In this document: positions 21,271 to 32,775 of the stretch, piece after piece
How positions within the stretch are numbered: the first letter of the stretch is position 1
How the letters are laid out: each line of letters begins with the position of its first letter
Source: Mesodorylaimus sp. YZB2_4
Lineage: Eukaryota > Nematoda > Enoplea > Dorylaimida > Dorylaimidae
Assembly: GCA_030248295.1 (NCBI GenBank)
Contig: JASANH010000363.1
Location: 38,487 to 102,486, forward strand
Direction of reading: 5' to 3'
Length of the DNA stretch: 64,000 nucleotides
Made by a program: the position numbers and the translations under genes
Notes under the pieces: model-generated
Seen by the model: only the letters and a program-made list of their open reading frames with translations
What the model was told of the DNA's origin: nothing
Database searches by the model: none

Positions 21271-23040
21271 CTACCTGAAACATTGTGCTGGGTGATGAGT
21301 TTTTAAAAGGCTTGAAAAAATTTTGCGAATTCAAAGGGTTTTATGGTTTATCTGAAAAAAACACGTGAACTTCTTCTCGAATCATAGCTAGCATTTACCG
21401 GGGTACTATATTTGTCCGTTTCTAGCTGTTTGTGGTGAATTGAAAAAGCAGTAATCCATATGGTCACTTTTAAGGTTTTTGGTTCAGTTGTTAAATAAAA
21501 GGATGATTGGGAAAACAATCGCTGTTTTTACCCTGAAGCGCGATCCCGCTGTGATCAAAGCATAATCCTGATACTGAACAGCGCACAGACTAGTCTGTCT
21601 GGGCGGATTGTAAATAATACAACACTTTCGAGTGAACACAAGGGATTCTGTTTTGTGTATGAAAACAGTTCCACTGCTTTCTAGCGCAGAATATGGCTCT
21701 TGTTATTGCGTGGGGCGAAGAACGTTCAATACCCTCTGAAGTAACAAGATTCGATACCTGTTCTACTGTCATCTCTGTTTTTTTGCCTACGTCGCAGGAT
21801 CTGAGGAATTTTAAATCGTAGGGTACTAATTTTTATCGAAACCGTCTTTCCGTAGCCAGGAAAATGGGGGGAAGTTTTCTTGGACAAACACACCAGAAAT
21901 TTTTTAACCACCCAGAAACGGTTCTTTTGAAGACAGGGTTTCTGTGAGGGTGGACCTGCCAAGTGAAAATTTTGACCTGATAATCTTGTGTTCATACCCA
22001 ATAATCTTCACAGGCCGATACCGCCTTTGCGGTTTCCCATGGGAGAAGTGTCTATTGCTGGGCCGTTGATGGACAATTAGCACGTCTAGCAGTAGAAGGA
22101 GTTCGGGCATGACTCTACATAGTTCCATACCTGTCGTGTTGTATAAGGCTAGCATGATTTCGATGACCTGACACGATCATGTATGGAAATCCCATGTCAT
22201 CTTCCGCGCAAGCTGTCAGCAAAAGTGTCTAAGCTGTGCCTCGCAGACAGTTGCTGCCGAAGTGGTTCCTTTACGTCTTTATCGCGACTGATTGTTAAAA
22301 TATTTTGGTGCACTTTTTTAGCAGTGAGAAGGGTTTTACTCTGGTTGTACAAAACACAGAAAAAAGTCCTCGCAGCCAAGTTTCTGGCAAGAAGTCGGAG
22401 CCATTACAGTTTTGCTCTACCTTGCACATGTCTTGATTTTGTATTCAGTGAAAATTGCTTGTACGCAGAATCATATATCCTTAAGACAGGGTTTCTGTTA
22501 GGGTCGACCAAGACCCTGCCACGTGACAATTTTGACCCTATGATTTTTTGTGCGAAGTAGTGCGTACCCCATGAGTGTATGGTGATGCAAAAGTAAAAAA
22601 TGTTTTTCATCCCTTCCCTATGGAAATTCACGTAAAAACGTGATGCTTCGGCGATATCGCCTAAATCTCCCCAATCTTCGGTCCTATAATGATATAAGAC
22701 ATACCAGAATTATCGCAAGATGATGAGCTGTCGAATAGTTTTTCTAAATTTATCCTGGGTCACACCGTTCGGGAGACATTCCCGCCAAAAGTCAGAATTC
22801 AAAATTTTCCTGACATGAGCGAATGACTCGAAACAAAAAAAGGAATCCCCTGAAAAGTACTAGTACTAGAGTGACATAGCATAACAGATCGTAAGGACAA
22901 GTACGCTACAGTGACAGAGCATAACGTGGCAACCTTGTTTGTACGAAATTTGCGTCAGCTCAGGAGGAACAAGAAGACAAATTTCTTCTATCTATTCTGC
23001 ATTCCTACTCCAAATGTGGGTGCGAAAAAGTACTGTATTT
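21271..23040. other. Intergenic stretch with two repeat ends
   Basis: 21929..22000 and 22482..22560 carry the repeated block ACAGGGTTTCTG, GGGTCGACC/GGGTGGACC and TTTTGACC, shared with 330..412. They may be the ends of related elements. No gene is supported between them. Confidence 0.4.
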
Positions 23041-23802
23041 CTAGAAAATCTGTTATCAGACAACAAAAAGGTTAGCCCAGCCACCCAACTCTAACCAAAT
23101 GCAAGGCGAGACGAGGCTGGCTGGGCTCCTTCGGCGGAATTTGTAGAAAAATTGTGATCAAACAGAATTGCTAGACTGTAACTAATAAAAAGTGTAACAG
23201 GGCGTCCCCTACCTCAGCCACTTCATTCAGGCAATAGAGAGATGACAACACAAGGGCCGATGGTCGTTTGTTCTATTGCAGGAGGGTGGACGCCCGAATC
23301 TATCAGCATGCTGGCTGCACACGAGCTAAACTTGCTGTTCTAGTGTCACTGGGTATGTGTTACACATCCAGGACTCGTGCCCTGTCACGACGATGCAACC
23401 TTATTGCAGCAAGTCCTCACTGTTTCCCGAGTAACTAGGTAACAAAAGAGAATCGTATTCCAGAACTCTAAACTTCCAGACTTACTCTAAAATACGAATA
23501 AGTATATTCAGGAGGGTATTAGCCTCTGGTGAAAAATAGAAAACATAAAATCCCGCAGGGAATCGACTCCACGATGCGCAGAGTACATCAGAGAGGCATG
23601 CGTTATGGGTGAGTGTGGGATTACGATTGTTAGGCTTTCCTGAATGTAACATGAACGTTGATATATCACGTCCACACAAGTATAACCCACTCAAGCATGT
23701 GCAGCCGAGACTGCCCAGCCAACCTCGTATCGCCTTGCATTTTGTTAGAATTGGGTGGCTGGGCTAACCTTTTCGTTGTCTGATAATAGATTTCTTTAGA
23801 AC
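23041..23802. mobile_element. Element with terminal inverted repeats of about 85 bp
   Basis: The left end at 23053..23130 (TTATCAGACAAC, GGTTAGCCCAGCCACCCAA, GCAAGGCGA, GGCTGGCTGGGC) is mirrored at 23715..23790 with few mismatches. The interior of about 600 bp has no transposase. It is a MITE-like insertion; I could not identify a target-site duplication with confidence. Confidence 0.75.
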
Positions 23803-24004
23803 TAGTACAGTACAGTAGGACGGTGTACAGATTGTAGAAACACGTACCAGATATTTACAATATCTGTCTATCTGAAAGACAGTTGGCAAGCGGGATTACT
23901 TGCATTAATCACTTAAACATGGTGGAAAATTATGTTTTATTTGTCCACGTGCAATATCTTTGCCAGTTGGCAGAAACAGTCAACTCGTCATTTCACCCGT
24001 TCCT

Positions 24005-24995
24005 TCAAAACATCGGATAAAAAGTAGTATAATAAGCCTGACCAGTGTCCTTCTTCACGGCATATATATAGTTGCTGCCGACTGCAACATTCGAAGCTGG
24101 CCCGAGGAAAGCAACTTGGATCCATCTATCCATATTCCATGCGAAAATATCACCCGCCGCATTTAGCATGACCGCACGCGTCGGACTAGCCATATCGATT
24201 TGAGTGGCGTTCACCCCTGGCGCTTGAGCCCATTCTCGATACAAAGATCCCGTTACAGTTAGATACCATTCTATTTGATACAATTTTTTATCAATTCCGA
24301 TCATCCATCCGTATCCATCAAGGAAAGTGGCAGAAAGCGCGCTGATTTGATACGCAATACGCCAACCACCAGTCGATGGAACGTACTCGTAGACCTTGTT
24401 TGTTATACCGACACCTGTCACGTAATCTTTACTTTTGGCGCTGATGCTTACAATGATGTCGGAACTCGGATGGGATATTTTCCCCCAGCCCGAACTATTT
24501 GTACGACGCCAAATGAAGTACTCGATGCAACAGTCCTGGAAGATATAAAAAGTCTTCTCCGCTAAAGCACACTGGGTCGCAACTCAAGCCTCGTGGTCGT
24601 AGGATCCCGAAATATCGACACGCATTCTGTGGAGCGGCGGCCAGCTAATGCTGAACACTACGCTTACGCTCACGCTACGGCTTCTCCGCGACCCAAGCAC
24701 ATATTGAAACGAGGAAAACATAATGCAAGCTACTTACAAGGGCTTGAGGTGTGTGTTTTGAGAGTGCCCATACTGATCCATCCTGACTTGGGGACACTTG
24801 ATATCCCCATCCAGACCAGCTTTTAGTGAAGTTTGAGCCGTCCCATTGGGCAAAGAAACCAGATGCATCCGTGATCCATACAGCCTGGCCAACAGACGAA
24901 ATGGACTGAATGCCTCCCGGCCCAGGGAAGAGTCCCCATTGCTGGGCCACCGATGGGACGATGAACGCAATGAGCAATGGAAGAAAGGCTAGCAT
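24005..24995 (-). CDS. Secreted tectonin-like propeller protein 3, two exons
   Basis: Exon 1 is 24738..24995 and exon 2 is 24005..24535. The 202-bp intron has a GTAAGT donor (reading down from 24737) and a TTCCAG acceptor and is in phase 0. The spliced product is 262 residues. Residues 1-17 form a signal peptide (A-F-L-P-L-L-I-A, cut near S-V-A-Q). The mature chain then shows tectonin strands: F-P-G-P-G-G, A-V-W-I-T-D, F-A-Q-W-D-G and S-P-S-Q-D-G-S-V-W in exon 1, and several W-x-x-A, Y-x-Y-V and F-A-W-N-M-D-R-W strands in exon 2. The length equals the other tectonins of this window, but the sequence is far more diverged and the intron is private. A TATA-like CTATAAG lies near 25050. A lectin-type role is inferred. 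Confidence 0.8.
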
Positions 24996-25047
24996 GACTG
25001 CTCTTCAATCGGCCGATACTTGGATTTAGTGGGTACGACTTCTGTTA

Positions 25048-25056
25048 CTTATAGGA
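25048..25056 (-). promoter_or_regulatory. TATA-like box of tectonin gene 3
   Basis: CTATAAGTA on the minus strand, about 55 bp before the ATG at 24995, the same spacing as in the other two tectonin genes. Confidence 0.5.
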
Positions 25057-25274
25057 TCGGCTGGGCTACGAGCATTTACTGGCTTGAAATCAGCCTTGGT
25101 TTTTTCGATTCCACAAGGCTAACTAAAATATACTTCTAAAGATCCACGCGCGCTGCCGCCAACACTGTCGATTGTCCCACCTATCAGCTGTTACATAGCA
25201 CTCCCTTTTTATGACTAGGGTTAATGTTTTCGTACTCCAATTTCTTATAATAAAAATAATTTGCTTACACCCCT

Positions 25275-25795
25275 TCACATATGGACACTTCGTTTAGAAC
25301 GACTATCTCGGTGTTCTTTTCGAGCTATATCACGCGCAAAAAAGCGAATTCGATGAAGCTTTGTACAGCTGTCATGATCGAGAAGGTGTTTGCTTCCTGT
25401 CGAAATACAGCAACTATTCAACACTTCGGAGGCGCTAAATTGTTTAGGAAAACTCCCTGAGGCAAAAATGTTTTTGTATTGAGCTAATAAGCAAACAAGT
25501 TTGCAAAAATTTATATTTGTGTTTCCGCTTTTGGCTGATTTCATGCTGTACTTATTCAGCGAGCGCAGCTGTGGTGAAGTTGGTTTTCGTTGATGGCCCA
25601 CCTGTTTAGGGTGGGATTGCTGACAACTACACCACACCAATCACTGCTTACCCAAAGTACGGCGATGGTAAGGCGTAAATCGGCGATACGAGTTTAGAAA
25701 AGCAAGGCGAGCCATCAGTGACTTTTAATTTCACAATGTAGAACGTCCGACTCGCAAGAGAATACACGCCTTTATATACCCTCAGAAAATGCACC
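25275..25795 (-). pseudogene. Possible second TATA-driven gene of the left arm, interrupted
   Basis: A TATATA box (minus strand, near 25775) precedes a short exon with an ATG (near 25729), R-rich start M-A-R-L-A-F-L, and a GTAAGC donor. A following exon begins after AAACAG. In the spliced frame of the right-arm copy this exon reads on, but here a GAA codon is followed by TAA, so the frame stops. A different frame runs to 25275 and ends R-S-K-R-S-V-H-M. I do not recognise the protein; it may be a decayed gene or a non-coding transcript. Confidence 0.3.
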
Positions 25796-26287
25796 TAGCC
25801 TAGCCAGAAAACAGGTATGTCCAATAATTTCGACATATGCAAAACAGGCAAATGCACAAAACCTAGCCCGAGAACAGGTGCGTCAGATAATTTAGAGATA
25901 TGCAAACCAGGAAAAAGTACGGGACCTGGAGAAGGCAACCTGCTCTAACAGAATACAAGAGGATCCAAACTAGTCTTACGTGCCTGGGACTCTCCAAGAC
26001 ATATTGAAAGGTCAGTCCAGAACTAGAACTATATCACTGCTATCAGTCTTGACCAGTTAAAATCTTACGTGAGTCGATAATTATTTTTAGGATAAGAAAG
26101 ATTGCCGCATCTGAGTTTTTCGCGCGACAACAAACAAAAAACACAGAAATATCAAATTATGCTTTTTATAAGCACTCCCCAGCAATGAAAGAAAAAAGCA
26201 GCGATGCCGTTCAAACCCGTCGCACTCCTTATAACTCTACGTACGCGAAAAAAGCAAACCTAACTTCGAGCGAGTCTGATGGTAACA

Positions 26288-26488
26288 TCACTTCCCTCTC
26301 CATCTTCGCCTGGCAGTTCCTGTACTTGTCACATCTTCTCCTTCCCATTTCAGCAACGGCTCAGTTAAGATATCCCCTCTCTTTATTCTCGTATTTCGAT
26401 CGCTCAATGTGGCCGTACTCTTTGCACCAGCGATGCTGATCAAGGTGCCAACGCAAACCAATAAAGTCAGTACGAAGAGTGATTTCAT
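26288..26488 (-). CDS. Secreted prepropeptide, family copy D (R-W-R-Gly-Lys end)
   Basis: 66 residues. Exon 2 begins at 26495 after TTTTTCAG, with the family's 7-nt leader. Residues 1-22 form the signal peptide (L-F-V-L-T-L-L-V-C-V core, A-G-A before the cut). R-I-K-R is at 34-37. The 29-residue mature part begins G-D-I-L-T-E-P-L-L, like other members, and ends R-R-R-W-R-G-K. Removal of Lys and amidation on Gly would leave a cationic R-W-R amide, typical of membrane-active or receptor peptides. Exon 1 (ending 26820, GTATGC donor) and the TATA box at 26904 lie upstream across a 323-bp intron. An otherwise nearly identical copy in the right arm (35897..36096) has lost one T. Confidence 0.8.
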   Translation of the reverse strand: MKSLFVLTLLVCVGTLISIAGAKSTATLSDRNTRIKRGDILTEPLLKWEGEDVTSTGTARRRWRGK

Positions 26489-26903
26489 AGTTCGCCTGAA
26501 AAAAATGTTTTCTTACAAAGTCACTCACACCACTTTTTACAGCGCCTCTAAATTTTTTCGGTAATGCAGTATATTGTCAGTGGCAACAAGCGGGATAAGC
26601 TAAAATAAGTCTAATTTATTCTTTTAGCGTTTACAACCGCTTACATTTTGCTAGTCGTTAGCCCTAAGAGAGATATAAGGGCAGAGAAGTTGCCATTTTC
26701 TCGAGGCTCTCGTGGTTGATCGCGAGAGTGGTGGCTGTTCGGCAGAGCTCATACAGCCAAATGCAGTTCTCGAAAACAATGCACTTGGAACTCAATTGCT
26801 CCTGCAGAAAAGGGCATACCTTTCTTCGAAACAACAAGGATATCTTCTTGTCATGGAATATTATCAATTAAATGAGGATACTTGGACTATGCTCTGTCTC
26901 AAG

Positions 26904-27000
26904 CCTTATATACCCATCCACGACAGTGAAGGGTGATCAGTCAGAAAGAGAAGCTACTGATGCACAACTCTCCTCATTTATCAGTAGTGGTCCACTGTCG
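26904..27000 (-). promoter_or_regulatory. Promoter of peptide gene D
   Basis: TATATAAGG (minus strand, 26904..26912) is preceded by GTCGTGGATGGG and a GACTGATCACCC block, then GCATCAGTAGCTTCTC. On the other side, at 27327..27400, the block AGAGCCGACTCCGAATGATT and GCAGCTATGCATCAGTGACT faces the opposite way. The region therefore looks like a divergent double promoter whose second TATA box is lost. Confidence 0.7.
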
Positions 27001-27574
27001 GTATTTTTCCTTCGAAGAGGGAGTGTTAGCTGCAACGACCATCGCTCGGCTGTTATCATGCAATTACAGTATATTATGAAATGGCCACAAGTATAAAGAA
27101 TCCTAATACAGATAAGCAAAAGCGTTTCCACAGAGCAGCCTCTATAGAAGCACATACGACAGTGCAGGATACATGAACCCGAGTTCGACTCGGTAAACCG
27201 AGAGCATTGTAATGCACAGCAGATAACGGTTTTCGCAGCGAACTCATACTCATATGCGGGTGAACAATGGAGCAGCTAGATCTAGTCCTAAAACGAGCGC
27301 ATACGAAGCCCTGGTTGGAAGGGACATAAAGAGCCGACTCCGAATGATTGACGAAAGAAGAGAAGAGCGCAGCTATGCATCAGTGACTGGATAATTATGT
27401 TAATTATTATTAAGGAAATGTTTTTGCATCATAAACGGGTACAATACGTGTGCACCCTTTTGGAGATAAGTAGGGGCAGTTTACACCAATATTCTTGTGT
27501 ATGCTGTGAACGCGTCTGATACCCACGGGTTTTGGTCGGGTAAAGGTTCGGATGGGTCGGGCCTAATTTTCTGA

Positions 27575-29990
27575 AGGATCAAATCGGGTTGGGTCTACTT
27601 TTCAGGCCTGTGTCCGGCCCGGAACTCCTTCAATCACGATATAACTGCGGTTCGACCTCAAGGAAAGAAGGTACTGTAAATGAAGTAGACGATATGGGTT
27701 TTGTTCAATTTGCTGTCGCGATGATACAGCCTTAAAAAAATGTCCAGGAAGCTTTATTTTTCCCATATACAGGACAAGAATTTAATTTCGCCGAGGTAGA
27801 TAGGACTTTCTCGAGACCCTGAAAGGTGTGGGAGGGTCAGAAGAAGGGAAGTAATATAGAACGTATAGGTCGATTCAGATCCTGTGCACTTTTGAAATTT
27901 CTCATTCATCAATACTCAATATCACACTGAGTAGGATTTTAATGATCGATGCATTCTGCCAGCCTTTGCTGTGTGAAAAAGTACGAACTGTGAGATTATA
28001 TCAAGAAGAGGGTCTAAAGCAGAACAGTTTTTCAGAGAGGGTTTCTGAGAGACTCGACCTATACAGATTTTGCTGGGCAAGTCGAATTTTTTCACCCTTT
28101 TTTTATGTGCTCTATCGAAAGTGCTCACAAAACTGATTGTCGAGGAGAAAGCAAACTTTTCAATGCCTATTTATTGAAAAATAGCACATTATATTATATA
28201 TTTAAAAGTGGTCACTTTTGATCAAAAATCATAACTTGCCCACTTTTATGTCGAAAACATTTTTTAAATACATGACCACTACAATCCGAGGAGTCTTAAA
28301 CTGTTAATTACTAAAAAAACTACTCTCGCTTCAACTGTTCATGAGATATTCAACAAAAAACGTCTGTGATCAGCCGTAATGAGTCACATATTCGATTATG
28401 GACAAATTAGGTAGAATTTGTTTAACTGCGCTAAGGATAAGTGTCCTGTGAGGGGGGAAATGGGTTTTTGCTACACATTGCAACTGGCCGACGCAACACG
28501 TGGAAGATTTTGTAGTCGGCTGCTTTTCTTCCCGTTTGTCGAATAAATCAAGAAAGGCTGCCATTTTTCCACATTTAGATAGCGACTATTCTATTTTATG
28601 TACTGTCTATTATTATATCTCCTCTCCTCTTATATGCGCTCTTCCGTATCGGTTCTGCTATTCACCCATTGGCTGCCCTCTACAGAAACAGGCTAGCCGA
28701 ACGAGAGGGTAGACACCTACATCTAGCTGTTCTATCATTGGCTCTTTCTACATGTGGCTTCTGCGGCACTAACAGGGGTAAAGGTAGCGCTATCTCTCCT
28801 TCAGGTAGGTCTATCTTTGCCAAAAGATACCCCAACCCGCTTCCTGTGGTATAACCTATGTGAGAAGCAGACGCACAACACACAGGCCACAGGCCAGGTC
28901 AATTTCGATATCTAATTCATACTTTTGCGCAAGATAAATATTTAATCTAGCCTTCAGCAGGATTAAGTCCCGTCTTACTCTGGTTTTAGCAGCTTCATTA
29001 TTGTCCTTGCTTTTCCACTCACCCGGGGCTGGAACCTATGATTGCACTAGGGCTAGAACACCGGGGTTGAGGATGGCTTAGTATCATTCGTCCAAACAGT
29101 ATTTGGCAAGAGTCTCCCTCTAGACTTACCTTCTCCAAAATATCGTTGTATCCTCTTCTGAGTATGCACTATGCACACGCATGCATGCAGAATGTCCCAA
29201 TAATGATTTAGGCACGCGGTCGTTTTTCAGGATGGAATGTTTTGCTGACTGCCATGATGGACTTCTGTCAGGTAATTTAAAAATAGCTGAGTAATCGCCT
29301 TGAGCTAGCCAAATAGAGTCTAGTTGGCCGCGCTCGCACTTTTTCATCAAACAGCAAACAAATATTGAGCAATCCCAGCCATGAAGAAACTTGTAAAATC
29401 CCTTGTCAACGTTCAGTTCAGCACGCATTCTTCAGGATAAACAGCATCGCACCTTCGTGAAACCAGTGACATTCTGTAAGGCGTGTTTAGAGTTTCAGTT
29501 TGCACTTATCATGTGCGCATTCCTCTTTACCGGCTATTAGGAGCACCGCGTCTTATCAACCTTGGCCCGCTAAAAAAATCCTGTGTTGATATCAAGAGTC
29601 AGCCAGCACTCCACGCTCATTCGAGAAAAGCCAGGAAGACCAGCTTCAGTCATAGGGGCGCTATTTTTCTAGAGGAGCATACTGTACGCGATATCCAATT
29701 TCGAATTTACGGCTGCATTACTCAGGAGAGCAATACGCAGCTGACTCGACTTCTAGTTCGATCGAGTCCACGAGTCAAGCTTGAATTGACGTTCCGAGCT
29801 AGCGAACGAATTCAAAGCTAATTAATTGTTCCGCCGAGCCAGCGAGGAGCACTGCTGAGCACATTATCTAGTCTGGCCTATCCTATCATAAAGATCATTA
29901 GCGAAGACCGAGTACCGTTCAGGCGAGGCTGCCTTTCTGCTTTCCAGTGTGCATTATGACTCACGTCCGGTCGCGTAGAACATACAGTAT
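27575..29990. other. Spacer inside the inverted duplication, repeats only
   Basis: 28022..28100 carries the AGGGTTTCTGAGAGACTCGA repeat end shared with 9069, and 28330..28400 matches 9950..10020 inverted. 29740..29815 is rich in CGAGT and GACTCG words. I see no supportable gene. Confidence 0.4.
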
Positions 29991-30022
29991 TCCAGCTGAT
30001 ACTCTCTCTCCAAACGAGATTT

Positions 30023-30133
30023 ACCAAGAGTCGACTACTATTGACGAATGTGCAGAGGGGAAAGCGGACTTATGCATCAGTAGCTTCTAGTTTTGATTGA
30101 TCTGCCGCCAGCGTCTTGGATAGGTATATAAGG
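30023..30133 (+). promoter_or_regulatory. Promoter of peptide gene C
   Basis: TATATAAGG at 30125..30133 follows GCGTCTTGGATAGG. Upstream are the family blocks AGAGTCGACTACTATTGACG and GGAAAGCGGACTTATGCATC. Non-coding exon 1 ends at 30212 with a GTATGC donor; the intron is 257 bp. Confidence 0.75.
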
Positions 30134-30476
30134 TTGAGAACCAGGAATAGTCCACGTAGCCTCATTTTACTGATATTCTCTGACAAGGAGGTCTCCACTT
30201 TGATTTGAAAAGGTATGCTCTTTTCTGTAGGGATTATATGCGGTAAGTAAGTACAGGTTTGCCCTGCCGAATCGCACCATAAAAGAGTGTTTTATCAATG
30301 TTTGACCCCGGTTTCAGACCCATTCCAAGAAAGCAGGTGAAAAATGCAGGTGTATGGCTAACTTTAATCTGAACCTTCATCAAGCTGCCAACAAAACCGA
30401 AAACCGAACAGGAAATTAGGAGACGCATATTGTAGAATAAGGCACCGCGGTCACCGCTTTTGTTTTCAGGCTAAGA

Positions 30477-30776
30477 ATGAGATCACTTATCGTACTGACT
30501 TTCGTCATCTTTGCTGGCACCATGTTTATCATCGCTGAAGGGAGGAGTGTCGCCGCTGTGGACGACCAAAATTCGAGAATGAAGCGTTGGAACTTGTTGG
30601 AAGAGCCGCTTTCAATCGCCCAGGCGAAAGAGTTCCGTGATAACAAGTTACATAGGGACGCTAATGGTAGACGCTCAGAGAAGGGAGGAGGGGGAACGCC
30701 AACAAGAGGAGGGGGAGGGAGAGGAAGAGGGGGAGGGCGAGGGGGAGGAGGGCGTGGGAGAGGAAAAGGGAAATAG
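30477..30776 (+). CDS. Secreted prepropeptide, family copy C with Gly/Arg-rich tail
   Basis: 99 residues, the longest member. The acceptor TTTTCAG (to 30469) and 7-nt leader place the start at 30477. Residues 1-22 are the signal peptide; R-M-K-R is at 34-37. The mature part opens W-N-L-L-E-E-P-L-S-I, clearly like copies A and D. After about residue 68 it becomes a tail of Gly and Arg runs ending G-K-G-K. The DNA there (about 30685..30772) is almost pure purine on this strand, so the tail probably arose by expansion of a GGA/GGG repeat. A cationic Gly/Arg tail is common in antimicrobial peptides, but that role is only an inference. The C-terminal G-K again fits processing to an amide. Confidence 0.8.
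   Translation: MRSLIVLTFVIFAGTMFIIAEGRSVAAVDDQNSRMKRWNLLEEPLSIAQAKEFRDNKLHRDANGRRSEKGGGGTPTRGGGGRGRGGGRGGGGRGRGKGK
30685..30772 (+). repeat. Polypurine GGA/GGG tract inside peptide gene C
   Basis: A nearly uninterrupted purine run of about 90 bases with many GGGGG blocks. It encodes the Gly/Arg tail of copy C and could form quadruplex or triplex DNA. Repeat-length variation would change the peptide directly. Confidence 0.8.
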
Positions 30777-31077
30777 TGGTCGGAATATTATTTGAAAGTA
30801 ATTTTTTTTTGGTTTTCCATGGGTGGGAGAATTAGTGTGAAAAAAAGTGAGAGGGCTGGTCGTTTTATCGTGCGCTATGGTTTCTTATTTTAAGTGTCGA
30901 TTAGAGGATATAGGAGCCAGCATAGTCATAATTTGATTTTTTTAATGTTCTGGCTTCGGTTTTAATTATTTGTGAGAAAAAAGTAGATTGGGCGATTCTT
31001 ACTTAGCTGACCGTATCCCTTTCTTTTGACAAATTTTTTCAACAGCAGGACAGCCATAAGTGTTGAATAGGAAACAA

Positions 31078-31600
31078 AGTCTGTTATGACAGACTCAAAA
31101 CTTGTAGACCAGCAAATGCACACTGTGGAACCCGGGCTTAGGATAGCTAGTCTACTCGGCCACGAAAAAGAGAGGTGGCCCGACATGCTGCTCACTGCAC
31201 AGTGTATGCTGCGCGCTCGCACACGCTTGCCGATCGCAGAATCAAATCCTAGATGCTTCTGTTCTGTGCACCGCTGCTGCTCTGTGCTGCTGTCAGACAA
31301 GCCCCCAGAAGGCAGCTGTGCTGTTCCACACGAGCAACCTAAATATGCTAGAGCTTTAGCGCTGCGAGTAAAGTGATATCGCTTATCGTTTGATGCCTAC
31401 ACCTCGAGGGACACTGAAAAATCCCCCCTTTCTTCCAACTTTATGTTCATGCTTATGGTTCATCATATCAGTAATGACCCACTCAAGGATGAAAGGGCAC
31501 ATGACACAGAATGATTTACCTGGCCGGGAGTCGAACACTCCCAAGTAACGATAAGAGCAAGCGCTACTACGTATAGCCCCTACGAATGCGAACAGCATCG
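31078..31600 (-). mobile_element. Long tRNA-derived SINE, copy 1
   Basis: On the minus strand the element begins with a tRNA-like head (about 31590 down to 31510). The T-arm GGGAG/TGTTCGA/CTCCC is fully paired. A body with CCTTTCATCC and AACATAAAG follows, and the 3' part ends at GTCTGTCATAACAGACT (31078..31094). The same order is found at 51811..52320. No protein is encoded; its antisense open frames are artefacts. Confidence 0.65.
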
Positions 31601-32775
31601 TGCTTTGTGAATTTAATATCGGCTCGGAAAGGTCACAATCCTCAATTTGACTTTTTTGAAAAAGTACCCAAACTTTTTGTCTTAAAAAACCTTGATCCGA
31701 ATAACACTTTTGGTGCCACATGCACAAACTGGGGATATTCCCGGCATTTCATTCAAATCCTTTGTTAACGCGCTCTCGCGGAATTGGTCCCCCAACGAAA
31801 ACTGTTCCTCAAGGGAGCTCCAATTCTTCAAACTTAGTTTTCCAGCTGCAGAGGCGGCTGCACTTTTTCCGTCCGCTTTTTCGTTTTTTTAGAGCGCTTC
31901 AGTCATTCCGTGAATTGCGGTGAGCCAATAAAGAGCTGCTTTTAATCGAGTAGAGCCCCCTTTGTAGTAACCCACCCACGCTCTTCAGCGCGATTTTCGA
32001 CTTTGTAGAAGGAAGAGCTACTGCTCAGTATAATTTATTTTTGTACCTTTTTTTTTACTGCACGTTTTCGTTATCGGGAGTACGAGTCAAATTATGTTAG
32101 AAGAAGTAGTCGAATGACTTCACCAAGTTCACCATAGAATTTTCTCGCAGTAGGTTGGAAGTTTGCAGCAAAATGCAATAAGTTACAGCTAATTTACTTG
32201 GTCTCATTAGTTCTCGATTCGGATTTCTTACATACACATACATTAAGGAGGGACGAAAGAGTTGTGCGTTTCCTCAAAGTGATTGACCTTGACATGACTG
32301 CGCAGGATTCTCAATGAAGATCCTTCCAAAGCGTGCCCGCGCGCATGCAGGATATGAGGAAAACGCCAAAAAATACGATACTCCAAAGAAAAAACGGCTC
32401 AGCGAGGAATAAGAGAAGCAAGTTTATCATCAACGAGCAGCTGTGTTCTTTTATTGCAGCGCTTTGAATTGCTGACAGTTCGACAATGACTTTGGTCAAG
32501 ACGCTCATCCAAAAAACCCAGGTGTCGATAGATTTTTCAGTGGAATCCCTGGATGCGGAGTGAATAAATTTAATGGTCCTCCAAAACTCCAATAACAGAC
32601 TGTTCTCTTCTGGCTTGGTTTCGGCTCATGAGCCCTTAAACTACGTAGAGACTGCTGCCCAGCTGTACTAGCGACACTGTACTTGTGGTATGCGATTCTG
32701 CACTATGACTTTACTTTGCTGTACTGTAAATTTTGTTCATTCATTCATATTTTAGTCAGGCACCCAAGCACACAC
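31601..32775. other. AT-rich stretch with one hydrophobic open frame
   Basis: A minus-strand frame at 32311..32592 encodes a strongly hydrophobic segment (L-L-L-L-F-L-A-E-P-F-F-L-W) and ends T-L-W-K-D-L-H. It could be a further exon of the gene at 32776..33536, but I found no convincing splice path in phase. Nothing else is recognised. Confidence 0.3.

Larger units (their letters stand above)
25137..27574 (-). repeat. Left arm of a 2.4-kb inverted duplication
   Basis: This block is repeated, inverted, at 34819..37260. The match starts at GATCCACGCGCG (25142) and ends at GGGCCTAATTTT (27574). It carries peptide gene D with its promoter, a second TATA-driven unit and an opposite-facing promoter half at 27327..27400. 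Differences between the arms are scattered single bases and short indels. Confidence 0.85.

Noticed and set aside
26712-26936. 74-codon frame, mirrored at 35452..35676, seemingly conserved
   Set aside because: It lies antisense to exon 1 and the promoter of peptide gene D and is alike in both places only because the arms are a recent inverted duplication.
26937-27155. Frame conserved at 35233..35451
   Set aside because: Same cause: promoter-region DNA inside the duplicated arms, with no motif or start context.
31086-31376. 96-codon frame with Cys-rich end
   Set aside because: Falls wholly in the SINE 3' region, which has different frames in its other copies.
32311-32592. Membrane-protein exon ending T-L-W-K-D-L-H
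   Set aside because: Hydrophobic and tempting as the next exon of the 33.5-kb gene, but no in-phase splice path was found and AT-rich DNA often gives such frames.
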